Source: Calliopsis andreniformis (taxonomy: Eukaryota > Arthropoda > Insecta > Hymenoptera > Andrenidae). Taken from it: a DNA stretch of 64,000 bases. Below, in pieces: positions 1 through 13,659 of this stretch. Both the position numbers and the translations under genes were made by a program. The DNA lies in the NCBI RefSeq assembly GCF_051401765.1, contig NW_027480481.1, forward strand, positions 682,001-746,000, in the 5' to 3' direction. The notes under the pieces were generated by a model. That model was given only the letters and a program-made list of their open reading frames with translations, was not told where the DNA came from and did no database searches. Every line of letters begins with the position of its first letter. Within the stretch, counting starts at the first letter, position 1.

Positions 1-745
1 CTCAATCCTCAATCCTCAATACTCAATCTTCAACCCTGAATCCTCAATCCTCAATACTCAATCCTGAATCTTCAATCCTCAATCTTCAATCCTCAATAAT
101 CAATCTCCAATCCTCAATACTCAATCCTAGATCCTCAATCCTCAGGCATCAATACTCAATCTTCAATACTCAATCCTCAACCCTCAATCCTCAATCCTCA
201 ATACTCAATCCTCAATCTTCAATCCTCAATACCCACTCCTCAATCTTCAATCCTCAATCCTCAATCCTCAATCCTAATTCCTCAATCCTCATTCTTCAAT
301 CATCAATACCCAATCCTCAATTTCAATCCTCAATCCTCAATCCTCAATTCTCAATCCTCAGTCCTCAATCCTCATTCCTCAAACCTCAATCCTCAAACCT
401 CAGTCCTCATCCTCAATTCTCAATTCTCAATCCTCAATCCTCAATCCTCAATCTTCAGTCCTCAACCTTCAATCCTCAATACTCAATATTCAATCCTCAA
501 TCCTCAATCCTCAATCCTCAGTACTCAATCCTCAATCCTCAACCTTCAATCCTCAATACTCAATCTTCAATCCTCAATACTCAATCCTCAATCCTCAATA
601 CTCAATCTTCAATCCTCAATCCTGAATCCTCAATCTTCAATCCTCAATACTCAATCTGCAATCCTCAATCCTCAAACCTCAATCCTCAATCCTGATTCTT
701 CAATCCTCAATGCCCAATCCTCAATCTTCAATCCTCAATCCTCAA
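1..745. repeat. Block duplicated at 3,164-3,908
   Basis: This block matches 3,164-3,908 at a constant offset of 3,163 bp, checked at CAATTTCAAT (318 and 3481) and CCTGATTC (691 and 3854). The copies are nearly identical; one difference I saw is CAGGCATC here against CAGGGATC in the other copy. The match breaks just after 745, where this copy runs into CAATTTCAATCC and the other into CAATTCTCAATTC. The left edge is cut by the window start. Confidence 0.8.
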
Positions 746-1654
746 TCCTCAATTTCAATCCTCAATCCTCAATCCTCATTTCTCAATCCTCAATCCTTAA
801 CCCTCAGCCCTCATCCTCCATCCTCAGTACTCAATCCTCTATCCTCAATCTTCAATCCTCAATACTCAATCTTCAATCCTCATTCCTCAATCCTCAATCC
901 TCAATCCTCAATATTCAATCCTCAATACTCAATCTTCAATCCTCAGTAATCAATATCCGATCCTAGATCCTCAATCCCCAATCTTCAATCGTTAATGCTC
1001 AATCTTCAATCCTCAATCCCCAGTCATCAATCTTCAATCCTCAATGCTCAATCCTCAATCCTCAATCCTCAGTCCTCAATCCCCAATCCTCAATCCTCAA
1101 ACCTCAATCCTCAATCCTCATTCTTCAATCCTCAATGCCCAATCCTCAATCTTCAATCCTCAATCCTCAATTCTCAATTCTCAACCCTCAATCCTTGATC
1201 CTCAGACCTCAAACATCAATATTCAACCCTCAGTCCTCGTCCTCAATCCACAACCCTCAATCCTCAGTCCTCAATATTCAATCATCAATATTCAATCTTC
1301 AATCCTCAATCCTCAATCCTCAATCCTCAATTCTGAACCCTCAATCTTCAATCCTCAATCCTCAATCCTCAATACTCAATCCTCAATTTTCAATCCTCAA
1401 TACCCACTCCTCAATCTTCAATCCTCAATCCTCAATCCTCAATCCTAATTCCTCAATCCTCATTCTTCAATCATCAATACCCAATCCTCAATTTCAATCC
1501 TCAATCCTCAATCCTCAATTCTCAATCCTCAGTCCTCAATCCTCATTCCTCAAACCTCAATCCTCAACCCTCAGTCCTCATCCTCAATTCTCAATTCTCA
1601 ATCCTCAGTCCTCAATCCTCAATCTTCAATCCTCAACCTTCAATCCTCAATACT

Positions 1655-3205
1655 CAATCTTCAATCCTCAATCCTCAATCCTCAATCCTCAGTACTCAAT
1701 CCTCAATCCTCAACCTTCAATCCTCAATACTCAATCTTCAATCCTCAATACTCAATCCTCAATCCTCAATCCTCAATACCCAATCCTCAATTTCAATCCT
1801 CAATCCTCAATCCTCATTTCTCAATCCTCAATCCTCAACCCTCAGCCCTCATCCTCCATCCTGAATCCTCAATCCTCAATCCTCAATCTTCAATCCTCAA
1901 TTCTCAATCTTCAATCCTCGATCCTCAATCATCAATCCTCAATCCTCAATCCTCAGGCATCAATACTCGATCTTCAATGCTCAATCCTCAATCCTCAATC
2001 CTCAATCCTCAACCCTCAGCCCTCATCCTCAATTCTCAATTCTCAATCCTCAATCATCAATCCCCAATCTTCAATCCTCAATCCTCAATCCTCAATCCTC
2101 AACCTTCAATCCTCAATACTCAATCTTCAATCCTCAATCTTCAATCCTCAATCCTCAATCCTCAATCTTCAATGCTCAATACTCAATCTGCAATCCTCAA
2201 TCCTCAAACCTCAATCCTCAATCCTCATTCTTCAATCCTCAATGCCCAATCCTCAATCTTCAATCCTCAATCCTCAATTCGCAATTCTCAACCCTCAATC
2301 CTTAATCCTCAGACCTCAAACATCAATACTCAACCCTCAGTCCTCGTCCTCAATCCACAACCCTCAATCCTCAGTCCTCAATATTCAATCATCAATATTC
2401 AATCTTCAATCCTCAATCCTCAATCCTCAATCCTGAATTCTGAACCCTCAATCTTCAATCCTCAATCCTCAATCCTCAATACTCAATCCTCAATCTTCAA
2501 TCCTCAATACCCACTCCTCAATCTTCAATCCTCAATCCTCAGTCCTCAATCCTAATTCCTCAATCCTCATTCTTCAACCATCGATACCCACTCCTCAATT
2601 TCAATCCTCAATCCTCAATCCTCAATTATCAATCGTCAATCCTCAATCCTCATTCCTCAAACCTCAATCCCCAACCCTCAGTCCTCATCCTCAATTCTCA
2701 ATTCTCAATCCTCAATCCTCAATCCTCAATCTTCAATCCTCAATAATCAATATCCGATCCTAGATCCTCAATCCCCAATCTTCAATCGTTAATGCTCAAT
2801 CTTCAATCCTCAATCACCAGTCATCAATCTTCAATCCTCAATGATCAATCCTCAATCCTCGATCCTCAGTCCTCAATCCCCAATCCTCAATCCTCAAACC
2901 TCAATCCTCAACCGTCAGTCCTCGTCCTCAATCCTCAAACCTCAATCCTCAATCCTCAATCCTCATTCTTCAATCCTAAATACCCAATCCTCAATCTTCA
3001 ATCCTCAATCCTCAATCCTCAATTCTCAATCCTCAATCCTTAATCCTCAGACCTCAAACATCAATATTAAACCCTCAGTCCTCGTCCTCAATCCACAAGC
3101 CTCAATCCTCAGTCCTCAATATTCAATCATCAATATTCAATCTTCAATCCTCAATCCTCAATCCTCAATCCTCAATCCTCAATACTCAATCTTCAACCCT
3201 GAATC
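1655..3205. repeat. 1.5-kb block duplicated at about 12,101-13,660
   Basis: The two copies share even rare variants such as ACTCGATCTTC and the CTCGATCCTCAGTCC string. The offset is 10,446 bp at CAGTACTC (1690 and 12136) and 10,453 bp from 2,172 onward, which is exactly one extra heptamer in the second copy (a doubled TCAACCC near 12,460). The copies part after CCTGAATCCTCAATCC. A third, more diverged relative lies around 23.0-24.3 kb. Confidence 0.8.
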
Positions 3206-3344
3206 CTCAATCCTCAATACTCAATCCTGAATCTTCAATCCTCAATCTTCAATCCTCAATAATCAATCTCCAATCCTCAATACTCAATCCTAGATCCTCA
3301 ATCCTCAGGGATCAATACTCAATCTTCAATACTCAATCCTCAAC

Positions 3345-5050
3345 CCTCAATCCTCAATCCTCAATACTCAATCCTCAATCTTCAATCCTCAATACCCACT
3401 CCTCAATCTTCAATCCTCAATCCTCAATCCTCAATCCTAATTCCTCAATCCTCATTCTTCAATCATCAATACCCAATCCTCAATTTCAATCCTCAATCCT
3501 CAATCCTCAATTCTCAATCCTCAGTCCTCAATCCTCATTCCTCAAACCTCAATCCTCAAACCTCAGTCCTCATCCTCAATTCTCAATTCTCAATCCTCAA
3601 TCCTCAATCCTCAATCTTCAGTCCTCAACCTTCAATCCTCAATACTCAATATTCAATCCTCAATCCTCAATCCTCAATCCTCAGTACTCAATCCTCAATC
3701 CTCAACCTTCAATCCTCAATACTCAATCTTCAATCCTCAATACTCAATCCTCAATCCTCAATACTCAATCTTCAATCCTCAATCCTGAATCCTCAATCTT
3801 CAATCCTCAATACTCAATCTGCAATCCTCAATCCTCAAACCTCAATCCTCAATCCTGATTCTTCAATCCTCAATGCCCAATCCTCAATCTTCAATCCTCA
3901 ATCCTCAATTCTCAATTCTCAACCCTCAATCCTTAATCCTCAGACCTCAAACATCAATATTCAACCCTCAGTCCTCGTCCTCAATCCACAACCCTCAATC
4001 CTCAGTCCTCAATATTTAATCATCAATATTCAATCTTCAATCTTCAATCCTCAATCCTCAATCCTCAATTCTGAACCCTCAATCTTCAATCCACAATCCT
4101 CAATCCTCAATACTCAATCCTCAATCTTCAATCCTCAATACCCACTCCTCAATCTTCAATCCTCAATCCTCAATCCTCAATCCTAATTCCTGAATCCTCA
4201 TTCTTCAATCATCAATACCCAATCCTCAATTTCAATCCTCAATCCTCAATCCTCAATTCTCAATCCTCAGTCCTCAATCCTCATTCCTCAAACCTCAATC
4301 CTCAAACCTCAGTCCTCATCCTCAATTCTCAATTCTCAATCCTCAATCCTCAATCCTCAATCTTCAGTCCTCAACCTTCAATCCTCAATACTCAATATTC
4401 AATCCTCAATCCTCAATCCTCAATCCTCAGTACTCAATCCTCAATCCTCAACCTTCAATCCTCAATACTCAATCTTCAATCCTCAATACTCAATCCTCAA
4501 TCCTCAATACTCAATCTTCAATCCTCAATCCTGAATCCTCAATCTTCAATCCTCAATACTCAATCTGCAATCCTCAATCCTCAAACCTCAATCCTCAATC
4601 CTGATTCTTCAATCCTCAATGCCCAATCCTCAATCTTCAATCCTCAATCCTCAATTCTCAATTCTCAACCCTCAATCCTTAATCCTCAGACCTCAAACAT
4701 CAATATTCAACCCTCAGTCCTCGTCCTCAATCCACAACCCTCAATCCTCAGTCCTCAATATTTAATCATCAATATTCAATCTTCAATCTTCAATCCTCAA
4801 TCCTCAATCCTCAATTCTGAACCCTCAATCTTCAATCCACAATCCTCAATCCTCAATACTCAATCCTCAATCTTCAATCCTCAATACCCACTCCTCAATC
4901 TTCAATCCTCAATCCTCAATCCTCAATCCTAATTCCTGAATCCTCATTCTTCAATCATCAATACCCAATCCTCAATTTCAATCCTCAATCCTCAATCCTC
5001 AATTCTCAATCCTCAGTCCTCAATCCTCATTCCTCAAACCTCAATCCTCA
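3345..5050. repeat. 746-bp tandem duplication, two full copies and a partial third
   Basis: CAATTTCAAT recurs at 3481, 4227 and 4973, giving a period of exactly 746 bp. Copy 1 is about 3,345-4,090, copy 2 about 4,091-4,836, and copy 3 runs from about 4,837 to 5,050 before switching to the M1 block. Copies 2 and 3 share ATTCCTGAATCC where copy 1 has ATTCCTCAATCC. Copies 1 and 2 share AATATTTAATC near their ends (4,013 and 4,759). The period is not a multiple of 7, so the join shifts the heptamer phase. Confidence 0.85.
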
Positions 5051-5059
5051 ACCCTCAGT

Positions 5060-7895
5060 CCTCATCCTCAATTCTCAATTCTCAATCCTCAATCCTCAAT
5101 CCTCAATCTTCAATCCTCAATAATCAATATCCGATCCTAGATCCTCAATCCCCAATCTTCAATCGTTAATGCTCAATCTTCAATCCTCAATCCCCAGTCA
5201 TCAATCTTCAATCCTCAATGCTCAATCCTGAATCCTCAATCCTCAGTCCTCAATCCCCAATCCTGAATCCTCAAACCTCAATCCTCAATCCTCAATCCTC
5301 ATTCTTCAATCCTAAATACCCAATCCTCAATCTTCAATCCTCAATCCTCAATCCTCAATTCGCAATCCTCAATCCTTAATCCTCAGACCTCAAACATCAA
5401 TATTAAACCCTCAGTCCTCGTCCTCAATCCACAAGCCTCAATCCTCAGTCCTCAATATTCAATCATCAATATTCAATCTTCAATCCCCAATCCTCAATCC
5501 TCAATCCTCAATCCTCAATCCTCAATCTTCAACCCTGAATCCTCAATCCTCAATACTCAATCCTCAATCTTCAATCCTCAATACTCAATCTTCAATCCTC
5601 AATCCTCAATCCTCAATCCTCAATACTCAGTCTTCAATCCTCAACACTCAATCTTCAATCCTCAATCCTCAATCCTCAATCCTCAATCCTCATACTTCAA
5701 TCCTCAATACCCAATCCTCAATCTTCAATCCTCAATCCTCAATCCTCAATCCTAATTCCTCATTCCTCATTCTTCAATCCTCAATACCCAATCCTCAATT
5801 TCAATCCTCAATCCTCAATCCTCATTTCTCAATCCTCAATCCTTAACCCTCAGCCCTCATCCTCCATCCTCAGTACTCAATCCTCTATCCTCAATCTTCA
5901 ATCCTCAATACTCAATCTTCAATCCTCATTCCTCAATCCTCAATCCTCAATCCTCAATATTCAATCCTCAATACTCAATCTTCAATCATCATCCTCAATC
6001 CTCAATTCTCAGTCGTCAATCCTCAGTCATCAATCCTCAATTTTCAATACTCAATCGTCAATCCTTAGTCCTCAAACCTCAATCCTCAATCCTCGTTCCT
6101 CAAACCACAATCCTCAACCCTCAGTCTTCAACCTCAATCCTCAAACCTCAATCCTCAATCCTCAATCCTCAATCTTCAACCCTGAATCCTCAATCCTCAA
6201 TACTCAATCCTCAACCTTCAATCCTCAATACTCAATCTTCAATCCTCAATCCTCAATCCTCAATCCTCAATCCTCAATCTTCAATCCTCAACACTCAATC
6301 TTCAATACTCAATCCTCAATCCTCAATCCTCAATCCTGATTCTTCAAACCTCAATACCCAATCCTCAATCCTCAATTCTGAACCCTCAACCTTCAATCCT
6401 CAATCCTCAATCCTCAATACTCAATCATCAATCTTCAATCCTCAATACCCACTTCTCAATCTTCAATACTCAATCCTCAATCCTCAATCCTAATTCCTCA
6501 ATCCTCATTCTTCAATCATCAATACCCAATCCTCAATTTCAATCCTCAATCCTCAATCCTCAATTCTCAATCCTCAGTCCTCAATCCTCATTCCTCAAAC
6601 CTCAATCCTCAACCCTCAGTCCTCATCCTCAATTCTCAATTCTCAATCCTCCATCCTCAATCCTCAATCTTCAATCCTCAGTAATCAATATCCGATCCTA
6701 GATCCTCAATCCCCAATCTTCAATCGTTAATGCTCAATCTTCAATCCTCAATCCCCAGTCATCAATCTTCAATCCTCAATGCTCAATCCTCAATCCTCAA
6801 TCCTCAGTCCTCAATCCCCAATCCTCAATCCTCAAACCTCAATTCTCAACCGTCAGTCCTCGTCCTCAATCCTCAAACCTCAATCCTCAATCCTCAATCC
6901 TCATTCTTCAATCCTAAATACCCAATCCTCAATCTTCAATCCTCAATCCTCAATCCTCAATTCTCAATCCTCAATCCTTAATCCTCAGACCTCAAACATC
7001 AATATTAAACCCTCAGTCCTCGTCCTCAATATACAAGCCTCAATCCTCAGTCCTCAATATTCAATCATCAATATTCAATCTTCAATCCTCAATCATCAAT
7101 CCTCAATCCTCAATCCTCAATCCTCAATCTTCAACCCTGAATACTCAATCCTCAATACTCAATCCTGAATCTTCAATCCTCAATACTCAATCTTCAATCC
7201 TCAATCCTCAATCCTCAACCCTCAATACTCAATCTTCAATCCTCAACACTCAATCTTCAATCCTCAATCCTCAATCCTCAATCCTCAATCCTCATTCTTC
7301 AATCCTTAATACCCAATCCTCAATCTTCAATCCTCAATCCTCAATCCTCAATCCTAATTCCTCATTCCTCATTCTTCAATCCTCAATACCCAATCCTCAA
7401 TTTCAATCCTCAATCCTCAATCCTCATTTCTCAATCCTCAATCCTTAACCCTCAGCCCTCATCCTCCATCCTCAGTACTCAATCCTCTATCCTCAATCTT
7501 CAATCCTCAATACTCAATCTTCAATCCTCATTCCTCAATCCTCAATCCTCAATCCTCAATATTCAATCCTCAATACTCAATCTTCAATCATCATCCTCAA
7601 TCCTCAATTCTCAGTCGTCAATCCTCAGTCATCAATCCTCAATCTTCAATACTCAATCGTCAATCCTTAGTCCTCAATCCTCAATCCTCAATCCTCGTTC
7701 CTCAAACCACAGTCCTCAACCCTCAGTCTCCATCCTCAATCCTCAAACCTCAATCCTCAATCCTCAATCCTCAATCTTCAACCCTGAATCCTCAATCCTC
7801 AATACTCAATCCTCAACCTTCATCCTCAATACTCAATCTTCAATCCTCAATCCTCAATCATCAATCCTCAATCCTCAGGCATCAATACTCAATCT
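5060..7895. repeat. 2.8-kb block duplicated 34 kb away at about 38,880-41,755
   Basis: Three points lie at almost the same offset: CATACTTCAA (5691 and 39550, 33,859), CGTCCTCAATATAC (7021 and 40880, 33,859) and CAGGCATC (33,860). The M1 copies at the left (5128 and 38946) are offset by 33,818, because this copy lacks 41 bp (the CAACCGTCAGTCCTCG part) near 5,290. This is the longest and most widely spaced direct duplication I could follow. Confidence 0.75.
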
Positions 7896-7975
7896 TCAAT
7901 GCTCAATCCTCATTCCTCAAACCTCAATCCTCAACCCTCAGTCCTCATACTCAATTCTCAATTCTCAATCCTCAA

Positions 7976-10785
7976 TACTCAATCCTCAATCCTCAATCCT
8001 CAATCCTCATTCTTCAATCCTCAATACCCAATCCACAATCTTCAATCCTCAATCGTCAGTCCTCAGCCGTCAAACCACAATCCCCGACCCTTAGCACTCA
8101 TCCTCAATCCTCAGTCCTCAATCCTCAATCCCCAAACCTAAATCCTCTACCGTCTGTCCTCGTCCTCAATCCTCAAACTTCAATCCTCAATCCTCAATAT
8201 TTAATCATCAATACTCAACCTTCTATCCTCAATCCTCAATCCTCAATCCTCAATCCTCAGTCCTCAATCCTCAATATTCACTCATCAATACTCAACCTTC
8301 AATCCTCATTCTTCAATCCTCAATACTCAATCTTCAATCCTCAATCCTCAATCCTCAATCCTCAATCCTCAATCCTCAATCCTCAATCCTCAATCCTCAA
8401 TCCTCAATCTTCAATCCTCAAACCTCAATCCTCAATACTCAATCCTCAATCTTCAATCCTCAATACTCAATCCTCAATCCTCAATAATCAATCCTCAATC
8501 CTCAATCCTCAATCCTCGTTCCTCAATCCTCAATCTTCAACCCTGAATCCTCAATCCTCAATACTCAATCCTCAATCTTCAATCCTCAATACTCAATCTT
8601 CAATCCTCAATCCTCAATGCTCAATCCTCAATACTCAATCTTCAATCCTCAACACTCAATCTTCAATCCTCAATCCTCAATCCTCAATCCTAAATCCTCA
8701 TTCTTCAATCCTCAATAACCAATCCTCAATCCTCAATCCTCAATCCTCAATCCTCAATCCACAATCTTCAACCTTCAATACTCAATAATCAATCTCCAAT
8801 CCTAGATCCTCAATCCTCAATCCTCAATTCTCAATTCTCAACCCTCATTCCTTAATCCTCAGACCTCAAACATCAATATTCAACCCTCAGTCCTCGTCCT
8901 CAATCCACAACCCTCAATCCTCAGTCCTCAATATTCAATCATCAATATTCAATCTTCAATCCTCAATCCTCAATCCTCAATTCTGAACCCTCAATCTTCA
9001 ATCCTCAATTCTGAACCCTCAATCTTCAATCCTCAATCCTCAATCCTGAATACTCAATCCTCAATCTTCAATCCTCAATACCCACTCCTCAATCTTCAAT
9101 CCTCAATCCTCAATCCTCAATCCTAATTCCTCAATCCTCATTCTTCAATCATCAACACCCAATCCTCAATTTCAATCCTCAATCCTCAATCCTCAATTCT
9201 CAATCCTCAGTCCTCAATCCTCATTCCTCAAACCTCAATCCTCAACCCTCAGTCCTCATCCTCAATTCTCAATTCTCAATCCTCAATCCTCAATCATCAA
9301 TCTTCAGTCCTCAACCTTCAATCCTCAATACTCAATCCTCAATCCTCAATCCTCAATCCTCAATCCTCACTACTCAATCCTCAATCCTCAATCCTCAATC
9401 CTCATTCTTCAATCCTCAATACCCAATCCACAATCTTCAATCCTCAATCGTCAGTCCTCAGCCGTCAAACCACAATCCCCGACCCTTAGCACTCATCCTC
9501 AATCCTCAGTCCTCAATCCTCAATCCCCAAACCTAAATCCTCTACCGTCTGTCCTCGTCCTCAATCCTCAAACTTCAATCCTCAATCCTCAATATTTAAT
9601 CATCAATACTCAACCTTCTATCCTCAATCCTCAATCCTCAATCCTCAATCCTCAGTCCTCAATCCTCAATATTCACTCATCAATACTCAACCTTCAATCC
9701 TCATTCTTCAATCCTCAATACTCAATCTTCAATCCTCAATCCTCAATCCTCAATCCTCAATCCTCAATCCTCAATCCTCAATCCTCAATCCTCAATCCTC
9801 AATCTTCAATCCTCAAACCTCAATCCTCAATACTCAATCCTCAATCTTCAATCCTCAATACTCAATCCTCAATCCTCAATAATCAATCCTCAATCCTCAA
9901 TCCTCAATCCTCGTTCCTCAATCCTCAATCTTCAACCCTGAATCCTCAATCCTCAATACTCAATCCTCAATCTTCAATCCTCAATACTCAATCTTCAATC
10001 CTCAATCCTCAATGCTCAATCCTCAATACTCAATCTTCAATCCTCAACACTCAATCTTCAATCCTCAATCCTCAATCCTCAATCCTAAATCCTCATTCTT
10101 CAATCCTCAATAACCAATCCTCAATCCTCAATCCTCAATCCTCAATCCTCAATCCACAATCTTCAACCTTCAATACTCAATAATCAATCTCCAATCCTAG
10201 ATCCTCAATCCTCAATCCTCAATTCTCAATTCTCAACCCTCATTCCTTAATCCTCAGACCTCAAACATCAATATTCAACCCTCAGTCCTCGTCCTCAATC
10301 CACAACCCTCAATCCTCAGTCCTCAATATTCAATCATCAATATTCAATCTTCAATCCTCAATCCTCAATCCTCAATTCTGAACCCTCAATCTTCAATCCT
10401 CAATTCTGAACCCTCAATCTTCAATCCTCAATCCTCAATCCTGAATACTCAATCCTGAATCTTCAATCCTCAATACCCACTCCTCAATCTTCAATCCTCA
10501 ATCCTCAATCCTCAATCCTAATTCCTCAATCCTCATTCTTCAATCATCAACACCCAATCCTCAATTTCAATCCTCAATCCTCAATCCTCAATTCTCAATC
10601 CTCAGTCCTCAATCCTCATTCCTCAAACCTCAATCCTCAACCCTCAGTCCTCATCCTCAATTCTCAATTCTCAATCCTCAATCCTCAATCATCAATCTTC
10701 AGTCCTCAACCTTCAATCCTCAATACTCAATCCTCAATCCTCAATCCTCAATCCTCAATCCTCACTACTCAATCCTCAATCCTCA
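7976..10785. repeat. 1,395-bp tandem duplication
   Basis: The copies are about 7,976-9,370 and 9,371-10,785, the second running about 20 bp past one period. GCCGTC lies at 8066 and 9461, a difference of 1,395. The identity is extremely high: both contain the CCGTCTGTCC variant and the same perfect 10-unit run (8,334-8,403 and 9,729-9,798). The one internal difference I noticed is CAATCCTCAATCTTC in copy 1 against CAATCCTGAATCTTC in copy 2 (near 10,455). This looks like a very recent event. Confidence 0.88.
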
Positions 10786-13659
10786 ACCTTCAATCCTCAA
10801 TACTCAATCTTCAATCCTCAATACTCAATCCTCAATCCTCAATACTCAATCTTCAATCCTCAATCCTCAATCCTGATTCTTCAAACCTCAATACCCAATC
10901 CTCAATCCTCAATTCTGAACCCTCAACCTTCAATCCTCAATCCTCAATCCTCAATACTCAATCATCAATCTTCAATCCTCAATACCCACTTCTCAATCTT
11001 CAATACTCAATCCTCAATCCTCAATCCTAATTCCTCAATCCTCATTCTTCAATCATCAATACCCAATCCTCAATTTCAATCCTCAATCCTCAATCCTCAA
11101 TTCTCAATCCTCAGTCCTCAATCCTCATTCCTCAAACCTCAAACCTCAACCCTCAGTCCTCATCCTCAATTCTCAATTCTCAATCCTCAATCCTCAATCC
11201 TCAATCTTCAATCCTCAGTAATCAATATCCGATCCTAGATCCTCAATCCCCAATCTTCAATCGTTAATGCTCAATCTTCAATCCTCAATCCCCAGTCATC
11301 AATCTTCAATCCTCAATGCTCAATCCTCAATCCTCAATCCTCAGTCCTCAATCCCCAATCCTCAATCCTCAAACCTCAATTCTCAACCGTCAGTCCTCGT
11401 CCTCAATCCTCAAACCTCAATCCTCAATCCTCAACCCTCAGCCCTCATCCCCCATCCTCAATCCTCAATCCTCAATCCTCAATCCTCATTCCCCAACCCT
11501 CAGTCCTCATTCCTCAAACCTCAATCCTCAACCCTCAGTCCTCATACTCAATTCTCAATTCTCAATTCTCAATACTCAATCCTCAATCTTCAATCCTCAA
11601 TAATCAATCATCAATCCCCAATCTTCAATCCTCAATCCTCAATCCTCAATCCTCAGTACGCAATCCTCAATCCTCAACCTTCAATCATCAATACTCAATC
11701 TTCAATTCTCAATCCTCAATCCTCAATCCTCAGTACTCAATCCTCAATCCTCAACCTTCAATCCTCAATACTCAATCTTCAATCCTCAATACTCAGTCCT
11801 CAATCCTCAATACTCAATCTTCAATCCTCAATCCTGAATCCTCAATCATCAATCCTCAATACTCAATCTGCAATCCTCAATCCTCAAACCTCAATCCTCA
11901 ATCCTCATTCTTCAATCCTCAATGCCCAATCCTCAATCTTCAATCCTCAATCCTCAATTCTCAATTCTCAACCCTCAATCCTTGATCCTCAGACCTCAAA
12001 CATCAATATTCAACCCTCAGTCCTCGTCCTCAATCCACAACCCTCAATCCTCAGTCCTCAATATTCAATCATCAATATTCAATCTTCAATCCTCAATCCT
12101 CAATCTTCAATCCTCAATCCTCAATCCTCAATCCTCAGTACTCAATCCTCAATCCTCAACCTTCAATCCTCAATACTCAATCTTCAATCCTCAATACTCA
12201 ATCCTCAATCCTCAATCCTCAATACCCAATCCTCAATTTCAATCCTCAATCCTCAATCCTCATTTCTCAATCCTCAATCCTCAACCCTCAGCCCTCATCC
12301 TCCATCCTGAATCCTCAATCCTCAATCCTCAATCTTCAATCCTCAATTCTCAATCTTCAATCCTCGATCCTCAATCATCAATCCTCAATCCTCAATCCTC
12401 AGGCATCAATACTCGATCTTCAATGCTCAATCCTCAATCCTCAATCCTCAATCCTCAACCCTCAACCCTCAGCCCTCATCCTCAATTCTCAATTCTCAAT
12501 CCTCAATCATCAATCCCCAATCTTCAATCCTCAACCCTCAATCCTCAATCATCAACCTTCAATCCTCAATACTCAATCTTCAATCCTCAATCTTCAATCC
12601 TCAATCCTCAATCCTCAATCTTCAATGCTCAATACTCAATCTGCAATCCTCAATCCTCAAACCTCAATCCTCAATCCTCATTCTTCAATCCTCAATGCCC
12701 AATCCTCAATCTTCAATCCTCAATCCTCAATTCGCAATTCTCAACCCTCAATCCTTAATCCTCAGACCTCAAACATCAATACTCAACCCTCAGTCCTCGT
12801 CCTCAATCCACAACCCTCAATCCTCAGTCCTCAATATTCAATCATCAATATTCAATCTTCAATCCTCAATCCTCAATCCTCAATCCTGAATTCTGAACCC
12901 TCAATCTTCAATCCTCAATCCTCAATCCTCAATACTCAATCCTCAATCTTCAATCCTCAATACCCACTCCTCAATCTTCAATCCTCAATCCTCAGTCCTC
13001 AATCCTAATTCCTCAATCCTCATTCTTCAACCATCGATACCCACTCCTCAATTTCAATCCTCAATCCTCAATCCTCAATTATCAATCGTCAATCCTCAAT
13101 CCTCATTCCTCAAACCTCAATCCCCAACCCTCAGTCCTCATCCTCAATTCTCAATTCTCAATCCTCAATCCTCAATCCTCAATCTTCAATCCTCAATAAT
13201 CAATATCCGATCCTAGATCCTCAATCCCCAATCTTCAATCGTTAATGCTCAATCTTCAATCCTCAATCACCAGTCATCAATCTTCAATCCTCAATGATCA
13301 ATCCTCAATCCTCGATCCTCAGTCCTCAATCCCCAATCCTCAATCCTCAAACCTCAATCCTCAACCGTCAGTCCTCGTCCTCAATCCTCAAACCTCAATC
13401 CTCAATCCTCAATCCTCATTCTTCAATCCTAAATACCCAATCCTCAATCTTCAATCCTCAATCCTCAATCCTCAATTCTCAATCCTCAATCCTTAATCCT
13501 CAGACCTCAAACATCAATATTAAACCCTCAGTCCTCGTCCTCAATCCACAAGCCTCAATCCTCAGTCCTCAATATTCAATCATCAATATTCAATCTTCAA
13601 TCCTCAATCCTCAATCCTCAATCCTCAATCCTCAATACTCAATCTTCAACCCTGAATCC

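Noticed and set aside
1135..2436. Overlapping open frames in different forward frames, repeated at 11.9 and 15.6 kb with similar peptides
   Set aside because: The peptide likeness comes from DNA block duplication, not from selection on protein. Overlapping frames encode the same repeated word, so none stands out.
8055..8165. M2 block as a tRNA or other RNA gene
   Set aside because: I find no cloverleaf, A or B box, or matching stems; the block is C-rich with almost no G to pair with.
7976..10785. Tandem twins as pure assembly artefacts
   Set aside because: I cannot exclude this for the near-identical pair, but other duplications carry substitutions, indels and a 202-bp deletion, so block copying is real in general. 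Read depth would decide.
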